From positions 1-64,000 of the forward strand of contig NZ_JAAIJR010000011.1 of NCBI RefSeq assembly GCF_010915725.1: DNA of 64,000 bases, given 5' to 3'. Below the pieces are notes generated by a model, which did no database searches, was not told the origin of the DNA, and saw nothing but the letters and a program-made list of their open reading frames with translations. Source of the stretch: Thiorhodococcus mannitoliphagus (GTDB lineage Bacteria > Pseudomonadota > Gammaproteobacteria > Chromatiales > Chromatiaceae). The position numbers were made by a program, and so were the translations under genes. Shown piece by piece: positions 1-11,626 of the stretch; position 1 is the stretch's first letter, and every line of letters starts with the position of its first letter.

Positions 1-543
1 CATGCGTTTTCGTATTAAAGGAACCGGATCGTGAAACCGCGCCTGGTTGATCTCCGCTTTATCCTGCTCAGAAAATTAACAATGATACATAATATGAAAT
101 AGGCTCTTGACTTTTATAAATACCGGTTATGGCCATTTAATATAACATCTAGACAGAGATTGCTCTTGTCTCCGCACAACCAAAGCTTTGACTGTACAAG
201 GATGCCTAGTTATCAAATAAAATGACTACAAGCGATCGGCAATATAGTAATTATAAAAATCGCATTTTATTGCTATAGCGAGTATACGAGGCCAAATGAC
301 CATTGGGCCAAATGACCCTTGGCTGCAGCCTCCCAGCGCACGCAATGGCCTGTCGGGCCGCGATCATCGCCTGCCCCAACCGCGCGCTCGGCACCTGACC
401 AGTCAGCCGCGTCGGATCCGACCAATCCCCTGCTTATGCTATCCTTCGCGCCCTTCGCCGGGAGGCGGACGCTCGGTTACCCCTCCCGTTCCGCGGCCAA
501 TCGAATCGCGGTACCGCAGCTCTATAGACCCTTGGAGGACGTT
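1..543. other. AT-rich intergenic region upstream of RND operon
   Basis: No convincing gene is visible. Roughly the first 300 bases are strikingly AT-rich compared with the GC-rich remainder of the window, with runs such as TATAATAT-like and TTTAATATAAC. The base composition returns to normal from about 300. The region should hold the promoter of the efflux operon that follows, but I could not assign a confident -35/-10 pair. A GGAGG ribosome-binding site lies at 534-538. Confidence 0.6.
290..317. repeat. 12-bp direct repeat, period 16
   Basis: GGCCAAATGACC occurs at 290-301 and again at 306-317, separated by four bases, exactly at the boundary between the AT-rich and GC-rich stretches. It could be a pair of binding half-sites or a replication-slippage duplication; nothing else supports either reading. 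Confidence 0.5.
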
Positions 544-1716
544 GTGATCACCATGCCTCACAGATTACTCATCGCCTCGGCAATCGTGGCCGCTGGCGGA
601 GCCTCTCTATTCGGGCTCGTCGCGGCACAGGAGCCAGCTTCCCCGGCACCTGAGGGCGCACCGGCACCGGTTGCTGAGATGATCCCCCCGCCCGCGAACG
701 AAAGCCCGCGCTGGGCGGTGGTCGAGCGCCACAATCTCGGCGGCAATACCACGGTCGGCGGCACCGTGGTCCCCTTGGAGGAGATCACCTTCACCGCACA
801 GATGTCGGGCAATGTCGAGATGATCGCCGGCAACGAGGGCGACTTCTTTAAGCGCGGAACGACCCTCGCGGAACTCGACGAGGCCGGGCTGCGCGCCCAG
901 CGCCAGGCCGCGCTTGCGGCCATCGCCAACGCCCAGGCGACGGTCCGCAATGCCGAAGTCCAATATCAGCGCGAGCGTGAGGAGCCCAGTCCAAAGCAGG
1001 GCGGCAACATGATGAGCCAGATGATGCCCATGCCCTTCTTCGGCGGCGACCGCGAGACGGGCGTGACCCGGGGGGCCACGCTGCATCAGTACAGAACACA
1101 GATCGAGCAGGCACAAGGCGCGGTGGTCACGGCCCAGGCGCAGCTGCGCGAGGTCGATGCCAAGCTGGAGGACGTCAAGAGCGTCGCGCCATTCGACGGC
1201 TACATCACGCACAAGCATGTCAATCCGGGTGACACTGTCCAGCCTGGGCAGCCCTTGCTCAGCTTCGCCGACATGAACCACCTCCAGTTGCAGACCGACG
1301 TTCCGACCCGGCTCTCCGCCCCCTTGACGCCAGGCTTCGTGACCAAGGTCAAGCTGGACGACCCGAACCAGACGGTCGTCATGGCACGGGTCGCCCAAGT
1401 CTTTCCCATGGCCGACCCGACCCGTCACACGGTCCGCGTCAAGCTCGATCTGCAGGAAGGCGCACCCGCCAAGGCCGGCATGTACGCGGAGGTGCTGATC
1501 CCACAGCCAGAGTCCGACATGGGCTCGGCCCCGGCCATCCCGATCTCGGCCCTGGTCTATCGCGGCGGCTTGCCCATGGTCTATGTCCTCGATGCTCAGA
1601 ACCGACCACGCCTGCACCTGCTCCGCCTCGGTGAGCAGTATGGCGACAGGGTCAGCGTTCTGACCGGGCTCCAGGGTGGCGAGCGCGTCCTGCTCAATCC
1701 CGCGGAGGCCGACTGA
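544..1716 (+). CDS. RND efflux periplasmic adaptor (membrane fusion protein)
   Basis: This is the HlyD/MFP-type adaptor that links an inner-membrane RND pump to an outer-membrane channel. The protein has an N-terminal hydrophobic signal segment (about residues 7-28), a barrel-sandwich half motif near residue 75-105, a coiled-coil hairpin rich in Ala/Gln, a second biotinyl-lipoyl half with the sequence APFDGYI, and a beta-barrel and membrane-proximal region. An unusual Met-rich stretch (GGNMMSQMMPMPFF) interrupts the hairpin at about residue 155, reminiscent of metal-handling adaptors, although the substrate is unknown. I chose the GTG at 544 because GGAGG lies five bases upstream; an ATG at 553 is an alternative. 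The pump gene follows after 103 bases. Confidence 0.85.
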   Translation: MITMPHRLLIASAIVAAGGASLFGLVAAQEPASPAPEGAPAPVAEMIPPPANESPRWAVVERHNLGGNTTVGGTVVPLEEITFTAQMSGNVEMIAGNEGDFFKRGTTLAELDEAGLRAQRQAALAAIANAQATVRNAEVQYQREREEPSPKQGGNMMSQMMPMPFFGGDRETGVTRGATLHQYRTQIEQAQGAVVTAQAQLREVDAKLEDVKSVAPFDGYITHKHVNPGDTVQPGQPLLSFADMNHLQLQTDVPTRLSAPLTPGFVTKVKLDDPNQTVVMARVAQVFPMADPTRHTVRVKLDLQEGAPAKAGMYAEVLIPQPESDMGSAPAIPISALVYRGGLPMVYVLDAQNRPRLHLLRLGEQYGDRVSVLTGLQGGERVLLNPAEAD

Positions 1717-1819
1717 GCACCCGCCTCGCTCATGCCGAATCCAGACGAGCACGGGCTGAGCCGAGACTTGGCCCGCCCTGTTTTGACTGCGCAGATGCAG
1801 CCAGCCTAGAGACACAGTC

Positions 1820-4800
1820 ATGTCAAACAGCACCAGCCATACCGCTGCGGAGGGAGGGCCCAAGCTCGGCCTCGCCGGCCTGACCGCGCGGACCTTCATC
1901 CACTCGCCGCTCTCGCCCCTGCTCTTCTTCGCCATGCTGGCCATGGGCATCCTCGGCCTTATGTCGACCCCGCGCCAAGAGGACCCGCAGATCTCGGTGC
2001 CCATGGTCGACGTCTTCGTCCAGTACCCGGGCGCCTCCACCGAGCAGGTCGGCAGCCTCGCCGTCGAGCCCCTGGAGCGGCTGCTGTCGGAGATCCCGGG
2101 CGTCAAGCACGTCTACTCCGCCAGCGAGCGCGAGCAGGGCATCATCACCGTCCGCTTCAAGGTCGGCGAGGAGATGGGACCATCCCTGGTCAAGGTCCAC
2201 GACAAGCTCCAAGCCAATCAACAGGTGCTACCGCCGGGTGCCCTGCCGCCGGTCGTCCGCCCCAAGGGCATTGATGACGTGCCAGCCGTGACACTGACGC
2301 TCTGGTCCGACGTGCTGGACGACGCCGCCATGCGCGCACTGGGCACCAAGCTGCTCCAGAGCCTGTCGCAGATCCCGAACGCCGGTCAGGGCTTCGTGGT
2401 CGGCGGCCGTCACGAGCAGATCCGTGTCGAGGTCGAGCCCCAGCGGCTCGCCGGCTTCGGCGTCACCTTCGACCATATCGCCAACACCATCAAGACTGCC
2501 AATGCCGAGCGCCGCACCGGCGATGCCGAGGCCAACGAGCGCCACCTCACGGTCTACACCGGCTCCTTCCTGGAGAACGCCTCGGACGTCGAGCGTCTCA
2601 TGCTAGGCACCTACAATGGTGCGCCCATCTACATCCGTGACGTCGCGCGCGTCAGCCTGGAGCCGGAGGAGTACCGCCAGCAGGTCAACTACTACACAGG
2701 CCCGAGCTACCCCGGCGAGGCTGAGGCGGACGGCATGCCGGCCGTCACCATCGCGCTCGCCAAGAAAGAGGGCAGCAACGGCGTCACCGTCGCCAACGCC
2801 ATCCTGGACAAGGTCGAGCAGCTCAAGGGGCAGCTGATCCCGGACAACGTGCAGATCGAAGTCACGCGCAACTACGGCCAGACGGCCAACGACAAGGTCA
2901 ACGAGCTGATCTTCAAGCTGTTCGTGGCCACGGGCGCGGTGAGTTTGCTGGTGCTGCTGGCACTCGGCATCAAGCCGGCCATCGTGGTCACCCTGGTCAT
3001 CCCCGTGGTGCTGCTCATGACCGTGTTCTCGGCCTGGATCCTGGGCTACACCATCGACCGCGTGAGTCTCTTCGCGCTCATCTTCTCCATCGGCATCCTG
3101 GTGGACGACGCCATCGTCGTCATCGAGAACATCTACCGCCGCTGGCTGATGAAGGGCGAAACGGACACGGACACTGCGGTGGCCGCCGTCGCCGAGGTGG
3201 GCAACCCGACCATCATCGCCACCCTCACCGTGGTCGCGGCGCTGTTGCCGATGGGCTTCGTCTCCGGCCTCATGGGACCCTACATGGAGCCCATCCCGGC
3301 GCTGGGCTCGGCCGCCATGATCTTCTCCCTCTTCGCCGCCTTCGCCTTCACGCCCTGGCTGGCGATGCGCATCAAGCCCGGCCTTGCCGCCATCAAGAAG
3401 GCGGAGGAGCGCGAGCACAAGACGGCCGAGACACTGGAAGGTTTCTTCCGCGGACTCTTGATTCCGCTGATCGAGCGCAAGCCCCTGGGCTATGCCTTCC
3501 TCATCGGCCTCATCGGCGCCTTCTTCCTGTCCTGCGGCCTCTTCTACGCCAAGGCGGTCGCCTTCAAGATGCTGCCCTATGACAACAAGCCGGAACTCAG
3601 CGTGGTGCTGGACATGCCGGAGGGCACAGCGCTCGGCAAGACGGTCAACACCGCCCGGATGCTCGCCGAGCAGGTGCGCGAGATCCCCGAGGTGCTTGCC
3701 ATCCAGACCTATGCCGGCACCGCCAAGCCCTTCGACTTCAACGGCATGGTGCGCCACTACTACCTGCGCCAGAAACCCTGGCAGGGTGAGATCCAGATCC
3801 AGGTCACGGACAAACACGCACGCGAGCGCAGCAGTCACGAGATCGCACTTGAGGTTCGCGAGTTGCTGACGCCGCTGGCCCGCGACCAGGGTGCCCGCAT
3901 CACCGTCGTCGAGATGCCGCCGGGTCCGCCCGTCCTTCAATCGGTAGTCGCCGAGATCTACGGACCGGACGCCAAGACCCGCCGCCAGGTGGCAACGGAC
4001 ATGACCCGCATGTTCGAAGAGGTGGACAGCCTGGCCGACGTCGACAACTACATGCAGGAGCCCTATGAAGTCCTGCGCTTCGAGGTCGACGCAGAGAAGG
4101 CGGTGCGGCTCGGCATCTCGGTCGACACCGTCATCCGCAACCTCGACATGGCGCTCGGTGGCTTCAAGGCCGGCGACGTCAAGCGCGGCAGCCTACTGGA
4201 GCCGACCTTCATCACCATCGAGGTCCCGCTGGCCGTGCGCGCCAACCTGCCCCGCCTCGCGGATCTGCCCATCCCGGCGGCGGACGGCCGCGCCATCCCG
4301 CTGACGGAACTCGGCAGCTTCGTCAAGACGCAGCAGGACCCCATCGTCTATCACAAAGACCTGCGCCCGCTCGAGTATGTCGTCGGCGACGCCGTCGGCA
4401 AGCTGGGCGCCCCGCTCTATCCCATGCTCGAAATGGAGAAGAAGCTGGTCGACTACCGCACCCCGGACGGTGTCACCCTGTCCGGCACCATGTTCAGCGG
4501 CGCACCGCCGGACAATGGGAAATCCGGCTTCGAGTGGGGCGGCGAGTGGACCGTGACCTACGAGACCTTCCGCGACATGGGCCTCGCCTTCGGGGTCGCC
4601 CTGGTGCTCATCTATATGCTCGTCGTCGCCGAGTTCGGCAATTTCGTCACACCCGGCGTCATCATGGCGCCCATCCCGCTGACACTGCTTGGCATCGTGC
4701 CGGGTCACTGGCTGCTCGGCGCGGATTTCACCGCCACCTCCATGATCGGCTTCATCGCGCTCGCGGGCATCATCGTGCGCAACTCCATCCTCCTGGTGGA

Positions 4801-5053
4801 CTTCTCCATCGACGAAGTCTCCCAGGGGCGCAGTGTCACCGAGGCCGTCATCAACGCCTGCAAGGCACGCACGCGCCCCATCCTCATCACGGCGCTCGCC
4901 CTGGTGGCCGGCTCCAGTGTTATCCTGACAGATCCTATATTTCAAGGGATGGCGATCTCGCTGCTCTTCGGGGTCTTGGTCTCCACCCTCTTGACGCTGG
5001 TCGTCATCCCGCTGGGTTGCGTCAGTGCGGGGAAGTATCTCGTCAGGCGTTAG
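1820..5053 (+). CDS. RND efflux pump, AcrB/HAE1-like inner membrane transporter
   Basis: A 1077-residue protein of the normal size for a resistance-nodulation-division transporter, which uses the proton gradient to export substrates from the inner membrane or periplasm. Twelve membrane segments are expected: one near residue 30, a cluster around 365-510, one near 560, and a cluster around 910-1070, separated by two large periplasmic loops. The signature ILVDDAIVVIENIYRR in the first half corresponds to the TM4 Asp region of the proton relay. The C-terminal repeat has GIIVRNSILLVDF. It is paired with the adaptor upstream; no outer-membrane factor is adjacent, so a shared TolC-like channel is inferred. 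Confidence 0.9.
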   Translation: MSNSTSHTAAEGGPKLGLAGLTARTFIHSPLSPLLFFAMLAMGILGLMSTPRQEDPQISVPMVDVFVQYPGASTEQVGSLAVEPLERLLSEIPGVKHVYSASEREQGIITVRFKVGEEMGPSLVKVHDKLQANQQVLPPGALPPVVRPKGIDDVPAVTLTLWSDVLDDAAMRALGTKLLQSLSQIPNAGQGFVVGGRHEQIRVEVEPQRLAGFGVTFDHIANTIKTANAERRTGDAEANERHLTVYTGSFLENASDVERLMLGTYNGAPIYIRDVARVSLEPEEYRQQVNYYTGPSYPGEAEADGMPAVTIALAKKEGSNGVTVANAILDKVEQLKGQLIPDNVQIEVTRNYGQTANDKVNELIFKLFVATGAVSLLVLLALGIKPAIVVTLVIPVVLLMTVFSAWILGYTIDRVSLFALIFSIGILVDDAIVVIENIYRRWLMKGETDTDTAVAAVAEVGNPTIIATLTVVAALLPMGFVSGLMGPYMEPIPALGSAAMIFSLFAAFAFTPWLAMRIKPGLAAIKKAEEREHKTAETLEGFFRGLLIPLIERKPLGYAFLIGLIGAFFLSCGLFYAKAVAFKMLPYDNKPELSVVLDMPEGTALGKTVNTARMLAEQVREIPEVLAIQTYAGTAKPFDFNGMVRHYYLRQKPWQGEIQIQVTDKHARERSSHEIALEVRELLTPLARDQGARITVVEMPPGPPVLQSVVAEIYGPDAKTRRQVATDMTRMFEEVDSLADVDNYMQEPYEVLRFEVDAEKAVRLGISVDTVIRNLDMALGGFKAGDVKRGSLLEPTFITIEVPLAVRANLPRLADLPIPAADGRAIPLTELGSFVKTQQDPIVYHKDLRPLEYVVGDAVGKLGAPLYPMLEMEKKLVDYRTPDGVTLSGTMFSGAPPDNGKSGFEWGGEWTVTYETFRDMGLAFGVALVLIYMLVVAEFGNFVTPGVIMAPIPLTLLGIVPGHWLLGADFTATSMIGFIALAGIIVRNSILLVDFSIDEVSQGRSVTEAVINACKARTRPILITALALVAGSSVILTDPIFQGMAISLLFGVLVSTLLTLVVIPLGCVSAGKYLVRR

Positions 5054-5459
5054 GCAAATGTCGGAGATTGAAGAGCCTCAGAAACGGCAAGCGCTCGGCG
5101 AAGCAAGATCCGCGCCCCGGAATCGGGCTTGGTCAGGAGACTTGGCGGACGCGCCCGTCTTGCGAGAGGCAGAGCACAAGTGGGCGCATCCTTTGAACAG
5201 CCGCGCCGCGAATGGACCGCATCAAGCGGGCTTTGCCCATCCTTGGTGACCGTCATTTCGGCTCGATTGTTTCCTGGAAATGACCTGAGCCGCACAGGGC
5301 CCGAGGCATGCGGTGTCTCTCCAGGACGCTCGCTTGGTCAGCGCGTTCGAGGAGAAGGGGCCTTGAAGACCGCGGCCCTGACTGACCCGGATGACAGCAC
5401 GGCCCACCATGTCCAGTGCTACCACCGCAAGGGCGCGGGAACATCATCGGAAACCTGAC
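5054..5459. other. Intergenic region between RND pump and kaiC
   Basis: About 400 bases with no recognisable gene. In-frame ATG codons at 5391 and 5409 could extend KaiC N-terminally by 23 or 17 residues, so the 3' end of this gap may be coding. No convincing terminator with a T-run follows the pump gene. Confidence 0.5.
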
Positions 5460-7187
5460 ATGCAGGACACCAGACCGCCCGAGCCATCGGGAATCGCAAA
5501 ATGCCCCACCGGCATCGCCGGTTTCGATGAGATCAGCCTTGGCGGACTGCCGAGAGGCCGTCCGACGCTGCTCGTCGGCAGCGCAGGCAGCGGAAAGACG
5601 CTCTTCGCCTCGCAGTTCCTGGTCAACGGCATCAACTGCGACGACGAGGCTGGCGTCTTCGTCTCCTTCGAGGAGTCCGTCGACGAGCTGGCCGCGAATC
5701 TTGGCTCCCTGGCCATCGATCTCAGGGCATTCGAGGCCGCCGGACGCCTCGCCCTCAGGTCAGTTCCCTTGAGCCCCTGCTCGGTCACGGGAGCCGGCGA
5801 GTTCGACCTCGAACCGCTCTTCATAAGAATTGGCGCGGCCATCGATGCCGTCGCGGCTAAGCGCGTGGTGCTCGACGGCATCGCAAACCTTTTCGCCATC
5901 CTGCCCTCGGAGCACATCCTGCGGACCGAGCTTCAGCGCCTCTTCATCTGGCTAAAGGACCGCGGCGTCACGGCGATCGTCACCGGCGAGCGCGGCATCG
6001 ACAGCATCAGCCGCCACGGCTTTGAGGAATACATCTCCGACTGCGTCGTTTTGCTCGACCATCGCGTCAACCACCAGATCGCCACCCGCCGCCTGCGCAT
6101 CGTGAAGTATCGCGGCTCGGCACATGGCGCAGACGAATATCCCTTCCTGCTCGGCGACGAGGGCTTTGTCGTCATGCCCATCAGCTCAGCCGGGCTCGAC
6201 AGCATGGCCTCCGAGGAGCGGATCTCGACCGGCGTGCCAAGTCTCAATGCCATGCTCGGCGGCGAGGGCTTCTTCCGCGGCAGTTCCATTCTGATCAGCG
6301 GCACCAGCGGCACGGGCAAGTCCACCCTGGCGGCTCATGTCATCGCGGCCACCTGCCGCCGCGGCGAGCCTTGCCTCTATGTCGCGATGGAGGAGTCCCC
6401 CTCGCAGATCGTCCGTAACATGCGCTCCGTCGGCATCGATCTGCAGCCCTGGATCGATGCCGGCCTACTGCACTTCCACGCCACGCGGGCGCAGAGCTGC
6501 GGCCTGGAAACGCATCTGGCGATCATGCACCGTCTGATGCTCGCCGCCACGCCGCGACTGGTCGTGATCGACCCCATCAGCGCCTTCGAAGTGGGCGCTG
6601 AAACGCACGAGGTCAAGACGCTGCTGATACGCTCACTCGATCTCTTCAAGCAAGCGGGGATCACCACCCTGGTCACCAGCCTCACGCACGACGGCGACGC
6701 CACCTCACAGACCTATCGCGACGCCGGCATGTCCTCCCTGATGGACACCTGGCTGTTCGTGCGCAACCTGGAGCAGGCCGGCGAGCGCACCCGCACGCTC
6801 TATGTCATGAAGTCGCGCGGCATGGCCCACTCCAACCAGGTGCGCGAGTTCATCATGACGGCCTCCGGCATCGAGCTGATCGATGTTCACGTCGATCAAG
6901 CCGGCCAACTGCTCACCGGCTCAGCGCGAGCGCTGCAGGAAGCCCTGGAGCAAAGCAGTGAGAAGATAAGCGCCGAGAAGGAGACGCATCGTCAGGCGCT
7001 GATCCAGCGCAAGCGCGCGCTGATGGAGGCGCGGATCAATGCACTGCGGGCCGAATTCGAGGACGAGATGTTCGCGCTTGAAGCCGACGTCTCGGCCGAG
7101 GCCGCAGACAAGGCGGCCAAAGCCCAGGCGCTTAACGCTGCCTCCACGCGGCGCAGCGACAAGAGCGACAAGGGGGATCCCAAATGA
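5460..7187 (+). CDS. kaiC: KaiC-like double-domain RecA-fold ATPase
   Basis: KaiC is an autokinase/ATPase of circadian or timing systems and forms hexamers with two stacked RecA-like rings. Both domains are intact. CI has Walker A GSAGSGKT near residue 40 and the catalytic EE in SFEESVDE. CII has Walker A GTSGTGKST near residue 285 and AMEESPSQIV. At the position of the Ser431/Thr432 phosphosites of Synechococcus there is a Ser-Ser pair (residues 425-426 in GMSSLMDT), so autophosphorylation is plausible. The C-terminus carries a charged coiled-coil tail of about 90 residues, longer than in cyanobacterial KaiC. The start at 5460 is chosen for family length; 5391 and 5409 are alternatives. It overlaps kaiB by four bases (ATGA). 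Confidence 0.88.
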   Translation: MQDTRPPEPSGIAKCPTGIAGFDEISLGGLPRGRPTLLVGSAGSGKTLFASQFLVNGINCDDEAGVFVSFEESVDELAANLGSLAIDLRAFEAAGRLALRSVPLSPCSVTGAGEFDLEPLFIRIGAAIDAVAAKRVVLDGIANLFAILPSEHILRTELQRLFIWLKDRGVTAIVTGERGIDSISRHGFEEYISDCVVLLDHRVNHQIATRRLRIVKYRGSAHGADEYPFLLGDEGFVVMPISSAGLDSMASEERISTGVPSLNAMLGGEGFFRGSSILISGTSGTGKSTLAAHVIAATCRRGEPCLYVAMEESPSQIVRNMRSVGIDLQPWIDAGLLHFHATRAQSCGLETHLAIMHRLMLAATPRLVVIDPISAFEVGAETHEVKTLLIRSLDLFKQAGITTLVTSLTHDGDATSQTYRDAGMSSLMDTWLFVRNLEQAGERTRTLYVMKSRGMAHSNQVREFIMTASGIELIDVHVDQAGQLLTGSARALQEALEQSSEKISAEKETHRQALIQRKRALMEARINALRAEFEDEMFALEADVSAEAADKAAKAQALNAASTRRSDKSDKGDPK

Positions 7188-7498
7188 GCCCTGATCCCGT
7201 CACACCGCCCGACCCGGACGAGAAGTATCACCTCAGACTCTATGTCACCGGGGGGACGACGCGCTCGCGCGCGGCGATCGCGAATCTGCGGCGCATCTGT
7301 GAAGAGCACCTGCCGGGACGCCATGCGATCGAGGTCATCGACCTGCTCGAGCAACCCGAACTGGCCGAGGGCGATCAGATCCTGGCCGCTCCCACGCTGA
7401 TCAGACGCCTGCCCCCGCCCTCACTCAGGGTCATCGGTGATCTGTCCGATACCGAGCGAGTCCTCATCGGCCTGGATTTCCGGCCGAAAGAGACCTGA
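7184..7498 (+). CDS. kaiB: KaiB-like clock/timing protein
   Basis: A 104-residue thioredoxin-fold protein. KaiB binds KaiC and, in cyanobacteria, switches fold to sequester KaiA or to engage output kinases. The family pattern is clear: [15 protein letters not shown] at the first strand and helix, a central [24 protein letters not shown] segment around residues 45-68, and a final [16 protein letters not shown]. The start codon overlaps the kaiC stop as ATGA, implying translational coupling. No kaiA is present, as is usual outside cyanobacteria. Confidence 0.92.
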   Translation: MSPDPVTPPDPDEKYHLRLYVTGGTTRSRAAIANLRRICEEHLPGRHAIEVIDLLEQPELAEGDQILAAPTLIRRLPPPSLRVIGDLSDTERVLIGLDFRPKET

Positions 7499-7515
7499 GC
7501 ACCGCTGGAGGTGCC

Positions 7516-9915
<2,400 letters not shown>

Positions 9916-10379
9916 CCCGCGACAGCGCAACTCGCCACCAGCCGCCGCGCATTCAAGCTCGAGCCAAGCATGTTTTCTCGCGAATCTCCCCGAGTCGGTC
10001 ACCGAACCAGTTCGACTCGCGGACACCCCGCTCCATGAGCCGCCACCCGCTTCCGCAAGCCGGCCTTGAACACCCATTGGTCCAGCCGCGCAGTCGGAGC
10101 GGCACTCCCAGGTCGCACGGCCTGACGGACACAGGATGCCAACCAACCGAGTGAGCGATACGATGGTCGACGCCGGTCTGACCGAATATTTACGATTCGC
10201 GGCTGATTTCGAACTCCGAAACGGAAGATAATGAGCGCTGACCAGCATTACAGATGCTCAAGCGAATTTCAGGGCAGCAGCGTCGAATTCCGGCAAGGTC
10301 GCACGCCTTCACCTGAGTCTGCTTCACCGAACCGAGAACCCGCCTGAGCCGAGAAAACGCCAAGCCCACGGGATGACCC
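9916..10379. other. Intergenic region between Kai operon and exosortase genes
   Basis: About 460 bases with no gene I can support. The GGGA at about 10370 can serve as ribosome-binding site for the exosortase start at 10380. I see no clear promoter, repeat or terminator. Confidence 0.5.
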
Positions 10380-10904
10380 ATGACCCGTTTTTTTCTGATT
10401 TTTACCCTACTGGTTGTCGTCCCGTTTGCTGCCGAACTGACGCCCATCGTCCAGAGCGTCTTCGTCATGCCCTTCACCTCAGTCATCGCGCGAGCGAGTG
10501 CGCTCTTGATGCAGGCGTGGGATGCAGAGGTCCTGGCGCAAGGCAAGATTATTTGGGATGCCTCAAGCGGATTTGCAGTCTCCATCGAGGCCGGATGCAA
10601 TGGTGTCGAGGCCGGTATCGTGCTGCTGGCGGCCATGCTGGCGTTTCCAGCGACCTGGCAGGAGAAGCTCGCGGGGATCACTGTGGGACTGGTGACGGTG
10701 CAGGGCCTCAACTTGATTCGCATCATCACGCTCTTTTACATTGGCCAGTGGAATCAGACCCTCTTCGAATGGGCGCACCTCTACATCTGGCAGGCGCTCA
10801 TCATGCTGGATGTCCTCGTGGTCTTCCTACTCTGGCTGCGCTGGCTTTCGAAACGCGAGGCGTCAACAACCGCCGCGATACCCGCCAGCAACTTGGACGG
10901 CTGA
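10380..10904 (+). CDS. xrtH: Exosortase H (IPTLxxWG-CTERM-type sorting enzyme)
   Basis: Exosortases are integral membrane cysteine transpeptidase-like enzymes that process PEP-CTERM-type C-terminal sorting signals on exported proteins. This 174-residue protein is the short H type. The catalytic Cys lies in VSIEAGCNGVEA (about residue 75), the conserved Arg in NLIRIITLFYIGQWN, and the conserved His in FEWAHLYIWQALIMLD. Four or five hydrophobic segments span the protein. The partner membrane protein follows after one base. No substrate with an IPTL-type C-terminus is encoded in the window, so targets must lie elsewhere. Confidence 0.85.
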   Translation: MTRFFLIFTLLVVVPFAAELTPIVQSVFVMPFTSVIARASALLMQAWDAEVLAQGKIIWDASSGFAVSIEAGCNGVEAGIVLLAAMLAFPATWQEKLAGITVGLVTVQGLNLIRIITLFYIGQWNQTLFEWAHLYIWQALIMLDVLVVFLLWLRWLSKREASTTAAIPASNLDG

Positions 10905-10905
10905 G

Positions 10906-11514
10906 ATGAAGTCACTGCGCCCATTCATTCTCCACACCCTATTCTGGCTGCCCGTCTGCTTCGGAGTCTGGTACTTCTCATCCATCATCTTTGCCGTGCC
11001 CCTCGCGAGTCTGGAGAGCGCACTGCTATCGAGCCTGTTCCCGGATGTCATCGATGGCGTTGTCCGTCATGGCAACGCATTGACCGTGCTCACGCTCATT
11101 GAGGTACCGACGGCGCAAGGCGCGCCAGCGGGTGAGCTGTTGTTCGACCTCAATCCGCTCAAGTACGGCTATTGCGTACCCTTTTATACGGCCCTGGTCA
11201 TCGCAACGCCGGCGGATGAGGCGGCAAAACTCATGCGCTGGCTGCTCGGCATGCTCATCCTTACGATGGTTCAGGTCTTTGGGATCAGCACCGAAATCCT
11301 CAAAGTGATCGCCTTCCAGCTGGGTGAGCAAGGCACCTCCGCCTTGGATTTTTCGCCCTGGGGCTACGAGGCGTTGGCCTTAGCCTACCAACTGGGTTTT
11401 CTGATCATGCCGGCCGTGGTGCCCATCATGCTCTGGCTGGGGCAGTTCGGTGACACTGCGTCGATTTGGCAGCGCTCATCGGCTAAGACGGCGCAACCGG
11501 AGAAGAGTCCCTAA
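10906..11514 (+). CDS. Exosortase H-associated membrane protein
   Basis: A 202-residue membrane protein immediately after xrtH (stop TGA at 10902-10904, ATG at 10906). It has hydrophobic segments near residues 8-30, about 110-135 and about 155-185 with a periplasmic-looking loop between, including NPLKYGYCVPFYTALVIATP. Proteins of this kind are consistently found beside XrtH genes; their molecular role is unknown. The assignment rests mainly on position and topology. Confidence 0.7.
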   Translation: MKSLRPFILHTLFWLPVCFGVWYFSSIIFAVPLASLESALLSSLFPDVIDGVVRHGNALTVLTLIEVPTAQGAPAGELLFDLNPLKYGYCVPFYTALVIATPADEAAKLMRWLLGMLILTMVQVFGISTEILKVIAFQLGEQGTSALDFSPWGYEALALAYQLGFLIMPAVVPIMLWLGQFGDTASIWQRSSAKTAQPEKSP

Positions 11515-11626
11515 ACCCAGCCCAGACGCTACTCAGATTCCCCCAAAAAAGCCTCGGCGCAGCCGGTGCCGGAGTCAGGCAGAGAAGATGGTGCGGATCC
11601 GAAGCTTCTGGTCAGAGAAATCATGA

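Noticed and set aside
2603-3940. Long minus-strand open frame within the first RND pump gene
   Set aside because: His/Asp/Gly-rich low-complexity translation opposite a clear RND transporter; typical of antisense frames in GC-rich genes.
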